Positions 23,426 to 36,540 of a DNA stretch of 64,000 nucleotides are shown here, one piece after another. Below the pieces are notes generated by a model. That model saw only the letters and a list, made by a program, of their open reading frames with translations. It searched no databases and was not told where the DNA came from. Each line of letters starts with the position of its first letter. Positions within the stretch are counted from its first letter, which is position 1. Origin of the DNA: Pyxicephalus adspersus. Lineage: Eukaryota > Chordata > Amphibia > Anura > Pyxicephalidae. A program made the position numbers and the translations under genes. The stretch is from assembly GCF_032062135.1 (NCBI RefSeq), contig NC_092862.1, positions 45,732,192 through 45,796,191 on the forward strand, written 5' to 3'.

Positions 23426-24222
23426 TTCCCGTTTTTGTGAATTATCCCTTACATAATAATCATATTAAGAGGATTAGGCTAAGTGAACAGCCTAGTCCCT
23501 AAAAGTAAATATACCCCGAAGAATGTAATATATTGGGTGTATGTCATCTCAGAATTAGGTTTCTTTCAGACTTGTGGTTCTGCCATGGGCTTAACCAGTC
23601 TCAACTGCTCCCAGGATACATTAGCTAAAAGTTTGGTTTAAGATTTCAAGTAAAAGTGGGACCTTTTATAAGCTTTGCTTATCTAAGAATGCAGAAAATA
23701 ATGGCTGACTTCCCATTGTACTATTCAGCTTAAAATACCTTCCCTTAAAAGCAGACAAGAGTTAGACTTCGTTATTTGATGAAATGTGTGGCATGAAAGG
23801 ATTATCTCCATTGGGAAACCTGCTGCCAGACAGAAAGGATTTTATCATCACTATTTGCTTCCACCTTGGCTGGTTATTTATCTTCTGCTTAACAGTCACC
23901 TAAAAGTAAAATGGATAGATCACCACACACAAGGCAGTTGATGTACTAGCAGAAAACAGTCTTTAGTTTCAAACAATTAATTGTTTGCACCATGCTCTAA
24001 AGTATTCTGAATATTAAGGCAAAAAAACTGACACCAAATTGCCCCAAACAACTACCTCTTTTCAGGATTTTTCCCTATCTCTGACAACATGGCAACCCAC
24101 TTTTCCTTTTCCATATAATACACAGTAAATGTTGCCATGGTCTATGTTTTAGGACAACCAACACACAAACTATTGTTGCTTCATAAGTTAAACTTTGAGA
24201 AAAAAAATACAAATAACATATA
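23426..24222. other. Unassigned noncoding DNA
   Basis: Nothing recognised. Confidence 0.5.
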
Positions 24223-24480
24223 TGATGCTTTAATTAAAGCTCTCCAAGGCTGGAGAGAATACACATTCATCAGTGAAGCAGGGTTATCCAGCAAACCTGC
24301 GATGGATTTGTTCAATGTCATTTTCTTTTTGCTAGCAAATGTTTTGAATCTTGGACCAGATCCCAGGATCCATAGTATAGATCCTAGGGCCTAGATCTAT
24401 TCCAGGTTTGCTGGATCACCCAGCTTCACTGATGAAAGCATGTCCTCATCAGTCTTGGAGCGCATTAATTAATCAGGCCC
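24223..24480. mobile_element. GGGCCTGATT-type hairpin MITE, copy B
   Basis: The right end on the minus strand reads GGGCCTGATTAATTAATGCG. The left end is degraded (GATGCTTTAATTAAAGC). The arms are well kept: CTCCAAGGCTGGAGAGAATAC pairs with the minus-strand right arm CTCCAAGACTGATGAGGACAT, and CAGTGAAGC...GGTTATCCAGCAAACCTG pairs with CAGGTTTGCTGGATCACCC...GCTTCACTG. The centre holds GATCCTAGGGCCTAGATC-type sequence. Confidence 0.8.
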
Positions 24481-26269
24481 TCTGTATACAATATATGATG
24501 CCATATAATGTAACGCAAGCTATGACATTTAAACACTATTTCTAACTGTTTAACATCAATCAATTCTTCTTTAAAGGGCATTTACATTGCTTAATTGTTT
24601 CTTGTTTCTTTTGCAGTGAAATTTCACAGATGTGTTGTCACTGTATTGGCAGGTAATAAAACTATGTCACTCAAGGGCACGCACAAAGCCTGATGTGATT
24701 TGCCTTCCAGAACACACAAAATCATAAGTTTAAAAGCTTACCACCTAAGCCAAGGACCCTACACACAACTTTTACATTGTATTAAATACTTAGGATTTGT
24801 ATGGCTTATCTCAGCTCAGTTGCAGACCACAAGCCTATTTAGGTAATCATTTTTAAGATGTCTATCACCATGTGTTAGTGATCTTTATTATCTAAACATT
24901 TACATGAGTTTTACTGTAAGTAATGTATACATTCACCGAAACATAAACAAATGAAGATAGCTGTAAGCTGTCAGGAACAGAAATAAAGGTAATGTTATTA
25001 AAAAGGTCATATGAAATGATTGCATAATTTACTAATATTCCACATATCCTGATTAATAATAAATAATAATAATAATACTTCAATTACCCATTTGTAATAT
25101 TTTACTGTTGCTGTTCCTCCTAACACTTAGTATTGCTGTTTCTGTTTAAGGATAGCTGGGCCATGCAATGATCTGGCATGTCAGCACAACTGTGCACCAC
25201 TCATCACTGTTCTTTCCTTAGCAGCAAACTTTCATGTGGTGTGTATCACAAATTTGTGTCTGGCTGTTAACTTTACTTATGTGATAGGGTTCACCCAATG
25301 CTGCATGCACAAATGCTTCTCTGGCTTGGAGGAAAGTAATAATACTTACCTTATTCCCCTTTCACCTATCAGTGTGCCCTTTCCTACTTTATGTTCTATG
25401 CCATATGTTATTGGGATGTAGGGGCCCTTGCCACTATGGAGTGACCCTCTTGCATAAGTACATTACACAGTCTGGAGAGGTGCTTTAAGACAGGGAATTT
25501 AAAGATTGTGAAACACAACAACAATCGTCTTGTCCCATTTGTACACTGGCTTCGATTGTGCTTCAATGAATGTTTTGGGTAACAAAGAGGCTGTGTCTGA
25601 GTACTGCATAAGCACAATTTATTTCCCTGTTTTTTTTTTTTGTATTTTAGGTAAGTTCCTGGTAGCAGGGGCAGACATAGGAAGGTGCAAAGTGTGCCCA
25701 TGCACAAGGGCCGTGAACCCTCTTCAGCCAGCAGGGGTCCTAAGTCAGTTAAGTGGCAGGGGGGCCTTGTCAGTTCTGCAAAGGAGCCACTGTTGAGCAA
25801 GTCAACCACTGGCTGGTAGCAAGTAAAGGTTTACATGAATATGGTCTGGATGTCAATTACTGGGGAAGTACATGTAGCAAGTGCTCATGTACAGGCACAG
25901 ACATGTAGCAGGTGCTCATCTTGCAATTAATCCTGAGTTCAGCTCCCAGGTTGTCGCTCTCAGACACACCAGAGCAGGTAGCCAAAGCAACCAAAAATCC
26001 CAGATCAGGAACAAACTGAATTTTAAGGCAGGCAGTGAACCAGGCTAAGTTAGCATAAGGGGTGCAGTGGGGCGGGCACGTGTGGGCACGCCATGCCCTT
26101 ACTTTTTTCAGGACCCCAGTATAGGCTCTCCCTGCGTGCTCGCCATGGATAGGTTTCATTTTTAAGTGTGGCCCCTCTTCTTTTTTTTACGACTACACCC
26201 ATGGTTAGCATTATGCCAAATTAAGAAAACAAAGAAGCAGCAATATGAGCACAGGAGTACAAACAGAAG
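24481..26269. other. Unassigned DNA with GC-richer blocks
   Basis: The 25660-25800 and 26050-26170 blocks (GTGCCCATGCACAAGGGCC, GTGGGCACGCCATGCCC) look like decayed repeats but have no assignable ends. The overlapping frames at 25408-25809 and 25857-26159 carry no known domain and oppose one another on the two strands, so I do not call them genes. Confidence 0.4.
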
Positions 26270-26510
26270 CAGTGACATAGTGGTTCACAGAAGTACCTGG
26301 GGTCTCAGGAGGCACTAGGATCCCAAAAAAACACTGGGCTCACTGAAGGCTTTAGGTTACCAGAAACATTGGGTCAGTGGATACTTAGGAGATACACAGG
26401 CACTGAAAGCTTGGTATCACCAGAGGCATGTAGTCATTGGAGGCACAGGGAGGGTTACCAAAGGCAGGGTGCACTGGAGGCACATCGCTACAGCAAGGGT
26501 GTTTGGCACT
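26270..26510. repeat. Degenerate minisatellite-like tract
   Basis: Imperfect recurrences of GAGGCACTAGG, GGCACTGAAAGC, GAGGCATGTAGTCATTGGAGGC and CACTGGAGGCAC at about 25-35 bp spacing suggest an old tandem array. Confidence 0.45.
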
Positions 26511-26754
26511 AGCATAGATGCATAGATATGTTTAATGCATCGATGCAGCTATGTTATCACACCCGGCTGAAAAACTTTCTTCCCATGGCTTCAGATTTGT
26601 AGTAAGAAAATCAAGTAATTTATAAAAAGTGCTAATTGATAGTACCATGCATATATATAATGTATTTCTTCTGTACACAACTGATTTTCCCTTGATCTTT
26701 TTGATAAATATAATTGAATTATATCTATGAGAAGTAGCTTACTTGTATGTATGT

Positions 26755-26775
26755 GTATATATATATATATATATA
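26755..26775. repeat. (TA)n microsatellite
   Basis: Short uninterrupted TA tract flanked by GTATGTGTATA and TACACATACATA, so the whole block is palindromic. Confidence 0.9.
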
Positions 26776-27059
26776 CACATACATATTGCTTGACCTGTGT
26801 TAAGTGTAGGGTATTACACTAGCAGAAAAAAGTGGGCACTGACTTTTTACAGACAGACATTAATCTTCTCAGGACTCGTAGAGCTACATCCAAATAGCAT
26901 CTGTTGCATATTTCAAATTAAACATATTGGCATTGGTAAATTTTTTCCTTCTCATAACCCAAAAATGCAATGGCTTATGCCTTTCCATCTGCCATTTAAA
27001 ACAAAAGACATTACATTCTATTTTTCCATAAAAGATAAAAATCTTAAAATAACCGAGAA

Positions 27060-27360
27060 ATAAAGAAAATTGTAATTATTTATGTTTTGTAATTAAGATC
27101 CCCTGGAAATATTACTACTGTTCCCTTTATCTTTTCTGTCAAGAAGCTGTGTTAATAGTTCATTTGCATACTTATCCCATTATGCAAACATTGTGCATGT
27201 AAATGTTAAGATAACATCTCAGAGCATGGGGATATCCTGAAATTTTGTTCAGTGCTCATTAAAAATGCTAATTAATTACTCTGATCATTTCCTGCTAGCA
27301 AGTATAATTGCAGTGCTGGTTACAAAATATTTACATGATAAAATAGTAATTTTTTTAATG
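27060..27360. promoter_or_regulatory. Candidate conserved noncoding element (enhancer-like)
   Basis: A transposon-free stretch dense in developmental transcription-factor core sites: ATTTGCAT at 27162-27169, ATGCAAA at 27182-27188, overlapping TAATTA cores at 27269-27278 and TGATCATTT near 27290. Octamer (POU) and homeodomain cores cluster like this in vertebrate conserved noncoding elements. Conservation itself cannot be seen from one sequence, and AT-rich DNA yields TAATTA by chance. Confidence 0.3.
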
Positions 27361-27382
27361 TAAGAATATATAAGTCTATATA

Positions 27383-27390
<8 letters not shown>

Positions 27391-27425
<35 letters not shown>
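27391..27425. repeat. (TA)n microsatellite
   Basis: About 17 uninterrupted TA units, with decayed TA sequence on the left side. Confidence 0.9.
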
Positions 27426-27428
<3 letters not shown>

Positions 27429-30400
27429 TTTTTTATTAGTTTACTACACAAGTCTTTTTGAATGTTAGCATTAATAACATTTAACGATGTAATTTTACTA
27501 TTTCAATCAATTGCAGATTTTTTCAAAATAATTTTAAACTTTTTTAAAATTACTTTCTGCAACTTTTTAAAAAATGTTAAAAAATAATTTAGCTTCTTTA
27601 TGTGGTTGTTTCATACACTGTGTACAGATCTTCCCTAGGAATGTAATTTCTAGCGCATTTGATTGATGAAACCTGCAGTTTTTGCCTTAATGCAAATGTC
27701 ATCAGTTTGCTGAAATCCTTGCAAAGCAACTAACCAAGCAGCTGAGTTTTTCTCTAAAAAAAGTAAACTTGCATTTTAAAGTTGTACCACAAATTACATT
27801 ATATACAGTGACAATTGAAAGAAGGCAAAAGCAACTTTGATGACATAAACTTAAAGCAAATTTGTGCTTTGCCCATGCAAGTCGGGGATTGATGAAAACT
27901 GAGAACAACCCTTAAAAACAATCTTAGTCCTCCCTCTGCTCCCCAAAAGGACAGAAAAGTGTTGTGTGTACAGAATTCATTTCTTCTTCTGTCAAAGGAA
28001 ACAGTCACTAATGATTGTTTAAATGGACAGAAATGTGGCTTCTATTGATGTCTGTACAGGTTCTTACTCAAATATAAAATGGTTTATTTCTAACTCTGCA
28101 CCAGTCCTATATTGAGATTTTCTCTCCTATGTTCCTGTATTAGGTCTAACCTGCTTGATCTTCCTGCCCTGCCCTTGATCAGCCATGTCTGATCCAATAA
28201 ACCTCCTGGGTATTTCACAGCAGCTGAAGCATTCGTTGTCCACATTTAGCTTCCCTATGCTGTGGTCTATCATTCTGTGCTCTCCCTGATTGCCACCCAT
28301 TAAGATTTGGATATCTGTCCTGCATCCAAATCTGACTTAATTTTTCTTGTTTTGTTTTTTTTTTCAGTTGCTTTTCACCTTGTTAATCGTCAATGTGTTT
28401 AGCTGTCTAGGTAATACTTGAGTTTATATCCAGTGTCTGTCATGGTAACACTATGCTTCATTATTCCTGTGAAGATATTTTCTAGTTTTTCACTTACATT
28501 TCTATTGCTGTCTTTTAATATGTATTTTCTGCACTTTACCTCTATATACCCGGTTTGCTTAGACCCTTTATCTGCTGTATAATATCAGTGTTCATGACTC
28601 TATAGCATCCTGTGCATTGTATGGACCTTAGTACCCTTTAATAACTAGACTGAATCAGAATTCTTTATCTGAACACTTATTTTAGGCCAGTGATCACAGT
28701 TGACTAAATCCACTTGACAGCCTGAGAACTAGCATTTATTGAAGTAGAGGTCAGCTATGACAGGTACCAATTTCTCAGTACAGGTTTCCCAGCAAGTCAT
28801 ATAAACACTTGTCTGGCAATTCTCAAACATGATTCTCCTCATATAAAAAATCATTTTTTTATTATATTCTACTCCTCCTTTCATAAAATTGATTATATAA
28901 TTGTAACATAGATTAGTAGTTTCAGCTAACGCAAAAATGAAATCATTTTTAAATTAGAGGTATAGTCTAAAATGGTAAATTTCTAGGTTTTCAAACTGAA
29001 AAAGACAAGCCATTAATTCTGCTTTTTAATAACGTTGGATTTCCTGCTTCTCCACTTAATGTTGGAGATTACCAGCTAAACACATAAGTATGTAAAATAT
29101 ATATTAACGCTGAAACAAAATTTTCCTATTGTAATAATTAGATGGCTGGCCCTGAAGACAGCAATTCTTTTGATTGAAAAAGTTAGGGGTAGAAGTCCAG
29201 CAACTCAATGTGAAAGCTGAAAAGGCAAATAGCCAAAGTACACAGTTAAAATACAAAAACAGGAGGCATTTTACATGCCAAAGGGTTTAAATTTCCGTGC
29301 ATTAGGTCAGATCTACACAGACCTATCACAAAGGACAACCAGTTAGCCAGTCTTTGCTGTGCTTAAGATACAACCTCCTTAGCTGTCTGCACCTAGCCTT
29401 GCCTTGGACATTGAATGAGCAGCAATGGTTACATTTTAAGTGCACTAATCTGGCTAGAGTCACCTTAAAAGATGCGTTTACACTAGTTGCATGAAAAATA
29501 CAAACAATTGCTATGAATGTTTCCTTGATAATAATATTATATTCATATACTATATGGCATTTCACAGACAGTGGGAAAGAAAATTGGACTGCAATCAACA
29601 GGGATTCAAATAACATTTCTAATTGGTGTATTTTTGGCCTAGTTGGTTCCTTCCAGGGTGAAGCAAACATATTGGAAGATTGATCTAGCCAACTCTCTGG
29701 ACGGAGAAGAAGGTGACAGATTGAGAGATGGCAGAGGAGACTGACTGAGGGGATAGATTGAGGGGGGCAGAGTTCCACTCTCTACTGTGACTCAACAGGT
29801 GTGAGTTAGTGTTTTGGTAAATTTGCCAACAGTTTGCCTGAATTTGCCCTAATTTTGGTTGATTCAGTACCTGAATTAGAGCAGTGAAAGTCAATAGGGG
29901 AAATTCTGGTTTACATTCTGGCCTCTGGAGTGCTGGTAAAGCAGCCAAATGCAAGAAAAAAAAAAGGCATAGGAAGACTCACACAAACACGTGTTAAAAA
30001 CACAGTTTGACTGCTTTCAGGAGGAATTTTGGTAGAATTAGTAAAAAGAATCACCTTTTTAGTCAAACATTCTACCTAATTGTCATTTGCATCAGTTTAT
30101 TAAATCTTCATGCACTAGGCATCTTTCTCTAACCCCTACCCCTAAGGTTAGGGTTAAATCCCTACACCAGGTACTGCATGATTCCACTTAAATTCTACTT
30201 AATTGTCCTTGGCAGCAGCTCCTAAATCTCAGCCGTTCACCAAACAAAACCCTAAAATTAAATTAATGCAGCAAAATCCTTTATACCAGCCCAGTGGATG
30301 TCTACCACTCCTCCCATGTTAATGGGTACACATGTGTTAATTAACTAATGCTAACAGTGGGCTTAAACTCCCTTAGAGTATGTTTAGAATAATTCACACA

Positions 30401-31449
30401 CACCAGACACTACTACATATGTTTTAAAACCATTTAGGAATATGATCCACCTGTATCCCATTGGATAACAATGAGGTTGTCCTATGTATGACCTCCCCGT
30501 TTCAGTGTCTCTCTTTTTATTTCATTTATTTACTTCAACTTCATGGTCCCCCTTTTATCTTGCCCCAGACCACCTTAATCTATTCTTACCAAAATGCCCA
30601 CCTTGTGGGTATATTTACTAAATACTGACAATTTTTCATTGTTTCAATTATGTTTCCCTAATGTCTAGAAAAATTGATTTACAAGCATTCCTTACAGCTC
30701 ACATTTAGTGTGCCTATAAGGTAGTCATGTATTTCATTGTTTAAACATATTTCAGTAATTTCCAAGTGAACAACTTTGTTGATTTGGTATTAACTTGGTT
30801 CTTCAAATTTGTCCTAGATGTTTAAGTACCAGAGTGATATATGTGCCCTGTATGTCCAATAATAAACTAATAATTTAAACCACACACACCTTAAGGCCTG
30901 GGTTAATTGCCAATGCTTAACCAAATGAGATTTGCCAATCTATCACCACAGTCTTCACCTATGGGCCTGCCCTGGGGCTAGTGCCTACTGGCGCTGGCAA
31001 GTAACCTAACGCTGGCGGAGGATTTAGAGGCTACATGCACACACTCCTGTGCAAAATTGGAGGCCTTACAAGAGTGGCTGCTGGATGTCACCATGGGATT
31101 GTACAGAGGGTCCAGTACTGACATATACACACTCCAGTGTTCTTCTTTTTGCTTTTTTAATGGACCTTCTTGTTAAGGCTGGTAAATGCTCCTTCTGTTT
31201 CATGTTTTTTTTTGTGTGTGTTTCTATAACAAATATTAATGCAGATTTATGCTCACCTATCAATTTAGTAGAATCACCTATACACCTGTCCTTTTCAAGC
31301 AGGTATCTGATCAAGCAATAAGCAGTCTAGCATTAGAATCATAAAAAAAAATCACTTCAAACGTTCGAATGGGATTTAATTGTGGTCTCAGTGATTTTGA
31401 CATGATGTTTTGCGCCATATGGTCTGCTTTGAATATTCCTGTAACTGCT
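27426..31449. other. Unassigned noncoding DNA
   Basis: 4 kb with no gene. The longest frame (29326-29778 minus, 150 codons) has no recognised domain, is rich in C, H, L and S, and has no supporting context. The GC-richer block at 29300-29980 and the one at 30880-31140 may be old repeats. Confidence 0.4.
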
Positions 31450-31640
31450 GATCTCTAGGGATTCTCACACACACTAAAGTTTGCCTAGAATGGCGAGAAA
31501 AACAGGAAAAATACATTGATTGGCAGTTCTGAGAAAATAAATGTTGTATTAATTGCTCAGAAGTGCAGCGAAGAGACTGGTCAGACATCGAGCTGAAAGA
31601 ATGTCTACATGTCAAAATGCACAAAATATCCTACCCAGTG
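31450..31640 (+). mobile_element. Probable relic of a dispersed vertebrate DNA-element sequence
   Basis: The run TCTCACACACACTAAAGTTTGCC, AGAATGGCGAGAAAAACAGG, TTGGCAGTTCTGAG, GACTGGTCAGACATCGAGCTG and ATGCACAAAATATCC resembles, in order, a repeat I recall from fish and amphibian genomes (CAGAATGGTGCGAAAAAC ... GGCAGTTCTGTGG ... GACTGGTTCGAGCTGA). I do not know the superfamily, and no ends are seen. This is from memory of sequence resemblance only. Confidence 0.4.
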
Positions 31641-32848
31641 TGAATAGGATCACATAAAGAACCTGTGGGGACATGTTCCAAAAGAGTTTTCTGGATTTCT
31701 GTAAATCAAAGTTAAAGTATAGTCAAGAAAACTAAGTCTAAATGTAATCAACTACATTCTGAGTTATTTGCAAAGCTTTTGAACATAGTATTATCACCAA
31801 AATTACAAGTGGTGGTGGGGGACCAGTGGGTACAGGAGTTTTGCTCATCACTTTAATGAACCTTTAAAACATCACTTTTGAACCAGTGTACTGAATGACT
31901 CCATATTAATGTATACATTTGTAACATGCTATTGCAATAGATTAGGATAGTGTATATTTTTTCTATATTCAAGGAATTTACATATTTGTACTTGGTCACA
32001 CATCATGCATAAGTGTTTTTATAGTATATTTTAGGTATAGTGTTATTTGAACTACTGTTTTGTGGCTGCTGTAGGGAGCTTATAGTGATCATGTGCTAAT
32101 TTTACACCATAAATACATTTATGTATAAAAAAGTGTATATCTGCTTTGTATTTTTATTTATGCAATCCTAAGGCTCTATACCAGCTTTTTAACGTTCTAA
32201 TGAGATGCTAGCTCCCATACCCCATAAAAATAATACATAACAACATATCACATGGTTTTAAAACTGCTTTGCTTAGTACAAAGCCGTGAATTTTTGTTGG
32301 TGACTCTTAACAAGTGGCATTGTGAAGAAACATATTTTACCACTTTTGCAGATGACATTTATGTGTGATTATAAAAGTTCTACTAATTAAACAGAAGGAC
32401 AAAACTTTTAGATAATAGGCCCATTCATACTGAGTGTTCTAGCTTATTTCTGTCTACATGACACTAATGTTTAATATATATGCCATACTTTTACAGAATG
32501 TTTCCATGGCACAAAATCACTTTTACATCTTTGTACACTAATAAAGTAGTTTAAAAATGTGACATCATATCTTATTCTAGAATTTAATATGACCTTCTTC
32601 TGTTTAATGTTTGCTATCTTTTAAAGCTACTTTACTTTTTCTTTAAAACAAAGTAGATTGTCTTTACAATACTTTAATTTTACCACTTTAATTTTTAATT
32701 ATTTTTAGTGAAGGTCAATAAAATATTTACTAAATAAACTAAGTAAAATGAAAAGTAAATTTAAGTGGAGATGAACAACCAACCTTTTTGGTTCCGCTAA
32801 AACCACTAAAATCACCGGCTCCTGACCGCGCATGCGCGGGTAGCCGGG
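31641..32848. other. Unassigned AT-rich noncoding DNA
   Basis: Nothing recognised until about 32768, where TGGAGATGAACAACC ... CCTGACCGCGCATGCGCGG leads into the repeat that follows and may be its 5' part. Confidence 0.45.
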
Positions 32849-33122
32849 TGTCACTCAAAGGGGGAGTAACCTCCCCCAGAGTGACGTCATTATGCCATAA
32901 GTTTACCCACTATCCCATCGGTGATCGAAGCCTGCGATGGGAGAGTGGGCGGGTTATGATCAGGGACACAGCTCGACCACTGCCCTGAGCCTAGGAACTG
33001 CACAGGGGACGTGATCCATAGATCTGGCCGGTGCGTCCCTCCAGTGGGGTCCTTCTCCTGACCCCGCTCAAAGTTTGCTGGCCAGAGCTGTGGACCCCTA
33101 AAATTTTCTCGCAGACCACCAG
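32849..33122 (+). repeat. GC-rich interspersed repeat, copy 2 (unassigned family)
   Basis: Better-preserved partner of 3800-4052. It carries GTGTCACTCAAAGGGGGAGTAACCTCCCCCAGAGTGACGTCA-type sequence, in which GGGGGAG and CTCCCCC form a small hairpin, then GCCTGCGATGGGAGAG, GCCCTGAGCCTAGG, TCTGGCCGGTGCG, GGGGTCCTTCTCCTGACCCC and GCAGACCACCAG. The upstream GCGCATGCGCGGG has no counterpart in copy 1. Overlapping frames on both strands are shadows. Confidence 0.75.
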
Positions 33123-34655
33123 TTGGCATCCGCTGATCCAGGCTATATCTAGATATCAGATTATCAGTGACGCCTAACTAGGGATGAACAAACATGACAA
33201 ATAATTGAGGATTTTGAATATTGTCCTTGTTCCTATCATATTATATATGGCTTACCAAGTTTTAGATGTTTTTTTTTTCATTGTAACCCCAAACCTTCTG
33301 GTTAAAAGAATGAAAATGTTTAAGTGAAGCTCAGATTGTTATAAATGTAGTTGTATACCTTTTTCTTTATCCTCCCTGTATCCAATGGCAGTGGCAGATT
33401 GAATGAACTCTTGCGGAAATTACGTCATCCCAGCCAAAGAGTGTATTTGGAGTGTTTAAAATTGCACCATTGTGAATAATTTGTAAAATTTTACAGTGCA
33501 GGGTAGCGTCATCAATGGTGAAAGCAAAATTTTCATGTAATGGCTACCACTGGAAACACAAAGTCAGTCTAATAGTGGAACCCCTCAAAGTGAGTTGAAG
33601 TCTTTTCTTAAGTATGAAGTAGCTTTCAGCTGGAGTGTGAATTTTTAAAACTGCAAAGCAGAAAATGCATTGTAAATATTCAGAAAGCAAAGTTGATTGT
33701 GGAAGTGAAACTTTTAGCCCTTATTAGAAGCCAAGCAATCGGTGTGCAATGGAACCTTTAATCAGATCTAGAAGTGGCATGCCTACCTCTACCACCTAAA
33801 GTGTTTGTGAAGGTATTTTTTTTTATGAAAAAAATCATTTAATGTAAGCATTTTTATAACTGCCTAATGGTAAATGGTAATTTATTAATAAATAATGATG
33901 ATGGGTTGACTTACTGAAAGAGTTTAGGCTGTTCACGTGACTCTGCTAGGGATATTTCATTAAGCTTGGTATACGTGCAAAAATCATCATGTCCCTATTC
34001 ATATCAATGGAAGCACTCAAAGGCAATCAGAAGCTACATGTTGTGTCCAGAAACCATCTGGCAAACCACTGCAACATGAATGCAACCACATACATAAGTG
34101 TACACAAAATAGTTCCCAGCAATGTGACTGAATGGGAGTGGTTGGAAAAGTGGCAGTGCGCAGTAAAACACTGAAGTCTGAAATTAGCCTGAACAGCCCA
34201 AGCTACTTTATATCAGACAGACTGTAAGAACACAGCTCTGAAGGTGTATGTTGAGTACCAGAATCCATGCCAGTATGTTTTGGTTTTCTTTGGTTAAAAA
34301 TCCCCCCAAGAATGCAGAATATTGATGACATATAAAAGCATCTTTTCAACAGTCAAGAGTGCAGTAGCTGTAAGAGTATTATAACAAACATTATAAACAT
34401 TTGTCCGCATGAATATTCGGTGAAATACTTGGATCTACCACTGGCAACAAAGTGTAACAAAACTGCAGTACCGCACTAGGACTGTCAGATATGCCATGAA
34501 TGTATTTTTAATACTCCAGTACATAATAATGACAGTATTAATGAATAAAGATATAGAATGCATTAAAATGAATCCTGCAGTTCAAGGCTAGAAGCCTCCA
34601 TTGCTGATCTCTCCTTTTGAAATATTAGTTAAGTACCTAGCATGATGATATATTG
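33123..34655. other. Unassigned noncoding DNA
   Basis: The block 33965-34195 (TATCAATGGAAGCACTC ... AATGGGAGTGG ... GAAATTAGCCTGAA) resembles a frog MITE with ends I cannot define. Otherwise nothing is recognised. Confidence 0.4.
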
Positions 34656-34946
34656 CAGGGTTTCTTAAACAGGGTTCCAAAGAAGCCTAGGGTTCTGCCA
34701 GAGGTTTCTTGGTTCCTTGAGCAATGAGAAATGTGTTCCTCTCATTCATTGTATGTGACACCAATTAACTTTTCAGCTATCTGTAAGGGTGATATTCTTG
34801 TCACAGGCCAGCAATGTAAGAGGCATTCTTCCCACTGACCACCACACTACTGTGATCTGTTTGTATAGTATTTATAGAAGGGGTTCATTGAAGATCTGAA
34901 AGTTATTTCAAGGGTTCCCCCATGTTAAAAAAGTTGAGAAACACTA
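34656..34946. mobile_element. hAT-type MITE, 291 bp
   Basis: The left end is CAGGGTTTCTTAAACAGGG and the right end, on the minus strand, TAGTGTTTCTCAACTTTTTT. The interior has GGTTCC...CTAGGGTTCTGCCAGAGG...GGTTCCTTGAGC and later GGTTCATTGAAGATC...AAGGGTTCCCCCATG. This matches a hAT MITE pattern I recall as common in vertebrates. Flanking octamers ATATATTG and ATGTAATG agree at 6 of 8 positions, consistent with a decayed 8-bp target duplication. Confidence 0.75.
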
Positions 34947-36486
34947 ATGTAATGACCTCAGTACTTCAGTCCCCTGGCAGACCCTCCGTTGAGTTGAGCT
35001 ATCAGACTAGATTGTTCATTGCGTTTTCCAGACCAAGCAGTGGGCTCAGTACATAAATTGTTATTGACAGTCCCAGAAACCGGCTCCTGGTTTGGACAGA
35101 GGTCAGGCACCACTGGAGAAAAATCTGATCACTCAAAGTACAAATTTAAAGGAATGCTAGTTTGACAACTTGAACACTCAGCTGCAGTAGTGTTTCCACT
35201 ATAAGAGGTTTTCTTCTAAAGGAGCAAACATATGCTCGGTTAGCCATATACCAATGATTTTCAACTGTGTTTTAGATTTTCATAGCATGTGTGGACAAAG
35301 GCCCACAGTTATGAACATCTCTGCATCATAGAAAGAAACTCCAAAACCTCCTTACTGCTGTTTGATTTATAATTGACAGTGCATTCATTTTGGGTAGAAG
35401 AGTCAAGAATAGGTTCATAACAGCAACACTTCTTTTTTTCCATGAACTTCAAATCATCAATTAGTCTACACAGTCTTTACTACTGAATGTGTAATATGAA
35501 TTTCAATTTAATATGATTAAACTTACAGCATTTTCCTGACCTCTTTATTTCATATAATAGAATAATTACAAGCTTAATATCCATTATTAGTTTATTCTGT
35601 GTAATAAAATACTTTAATGTAATGTCACTGCTGCTAAATTGTCCCTTTGATACCTTCTAATTGTCCTATAGTGACACCTACTGGGAATAGGGAGACTAGA
35701 ACACATATTCCCTGATAGCAAACTAAGAAAGTCGCCTGTGTAGAAACATTGAGCAAATAATAACTTGTTATATTTATATATAGCATACAAGCCATAATTC
35801 AAAAGTTTAGAGTTATTACTTATTACATGAACACATAAACTAAGTTGGTGTGCATTATTAGCTTGAGGCAACTGTATATACTCCTATTTGGACAACATGT
35901 AAACTTATTGTGAAACCATTTTCAATAATAAAATTGATACCCTTCAACTATCCCCCTGAGTGATCTATGTACATTGCAAGGGTTGTCACAGATTCCTACT
36001 GTGTTTATCCTCTTAAAACAGTTTCTTGCACTCAAAATCACTTGGTAAACTTTCAATGTTATAAGGAAGCTGCATTGTCCGCATCCATTTAGAAATAATG
36101 AACCTTCTTGGACTTTTTCACCAATTATTATTGCAGGGAATACCTGAGATACTCATTTAACCAATCGTACATACAGGAAATTACATTTCTCAGGCTTTCT
36201 GTAGAGCAATAGTGTAAAGAACAACCCCAGGATTATATATCACATTGAAAAAAATGGTGGCCTAAAATATAAATAATTTATAATTTTATTAAATTGCAGT
36301 ATGGCCTGTGAAGCAACAAAACTGTTATTGAATTTTCCTTTAAATCACCTAATTTGATTATACCTGTCTATCATGCATAGTTTATTAGTCTGCAAGTTAC
36401 ATTTATCTAGGGAAAAAACAGAAACAAAAAAAAAAAGGTAATTTTATGTAAAATTAAGTAACTTTTTGAGCTGAATGAACATACAC
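34947..36486. other. Unassigned noncoding DNA
   Basis: No gene or element ends. The minus-strand frame at 35614-35871 has no motif. Confidence 0.5.
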
Positions 36487-36540
36487 TATTATTATTATTA
36501 TTATTATTATTAAACAGGATTTATATAGCGCCAACATATT
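36487..36540 (-). mobile_element. SINE 3' tail with (ATT)n
   Basis: An (ATT)n run at 36487-36511 is joined to AACAGGATTTATATAGCGCC and AACATATT. On the minus strand this is AATATGTTGGCGCTATATAAAT followed by an AAT-rich tail, the typical 3' end of the SINE family also present at 48176-48505. The body is missing, so this is a strongly 5'-truncated insertion. Confidence 0.75.

Noticed and set aside
25408..26159. Frames of 133, 88 and 100 codons on both strands
   Set aside because: Opposed overlapping frames in a GC-richer, repeat-like block without any motif.
26270..26510. Spaced repeats reminiscent of a CRISPR array
   Set aside because: Units are imperfect and contiguous rather than identical repeats with unique spacers, and the DNA is vertebrate.
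29326..29778. 150-codon minus-strand open frame
   Set aside because: No recognised domain, unusual C/H/L/S composition, overlapped by another frame, and no splice or promoter context.
30120..30165. CCTAACCC-like sequence suggesting interstitial telomere repeat
   Set aside because: Only one or two imperfect units; no array.
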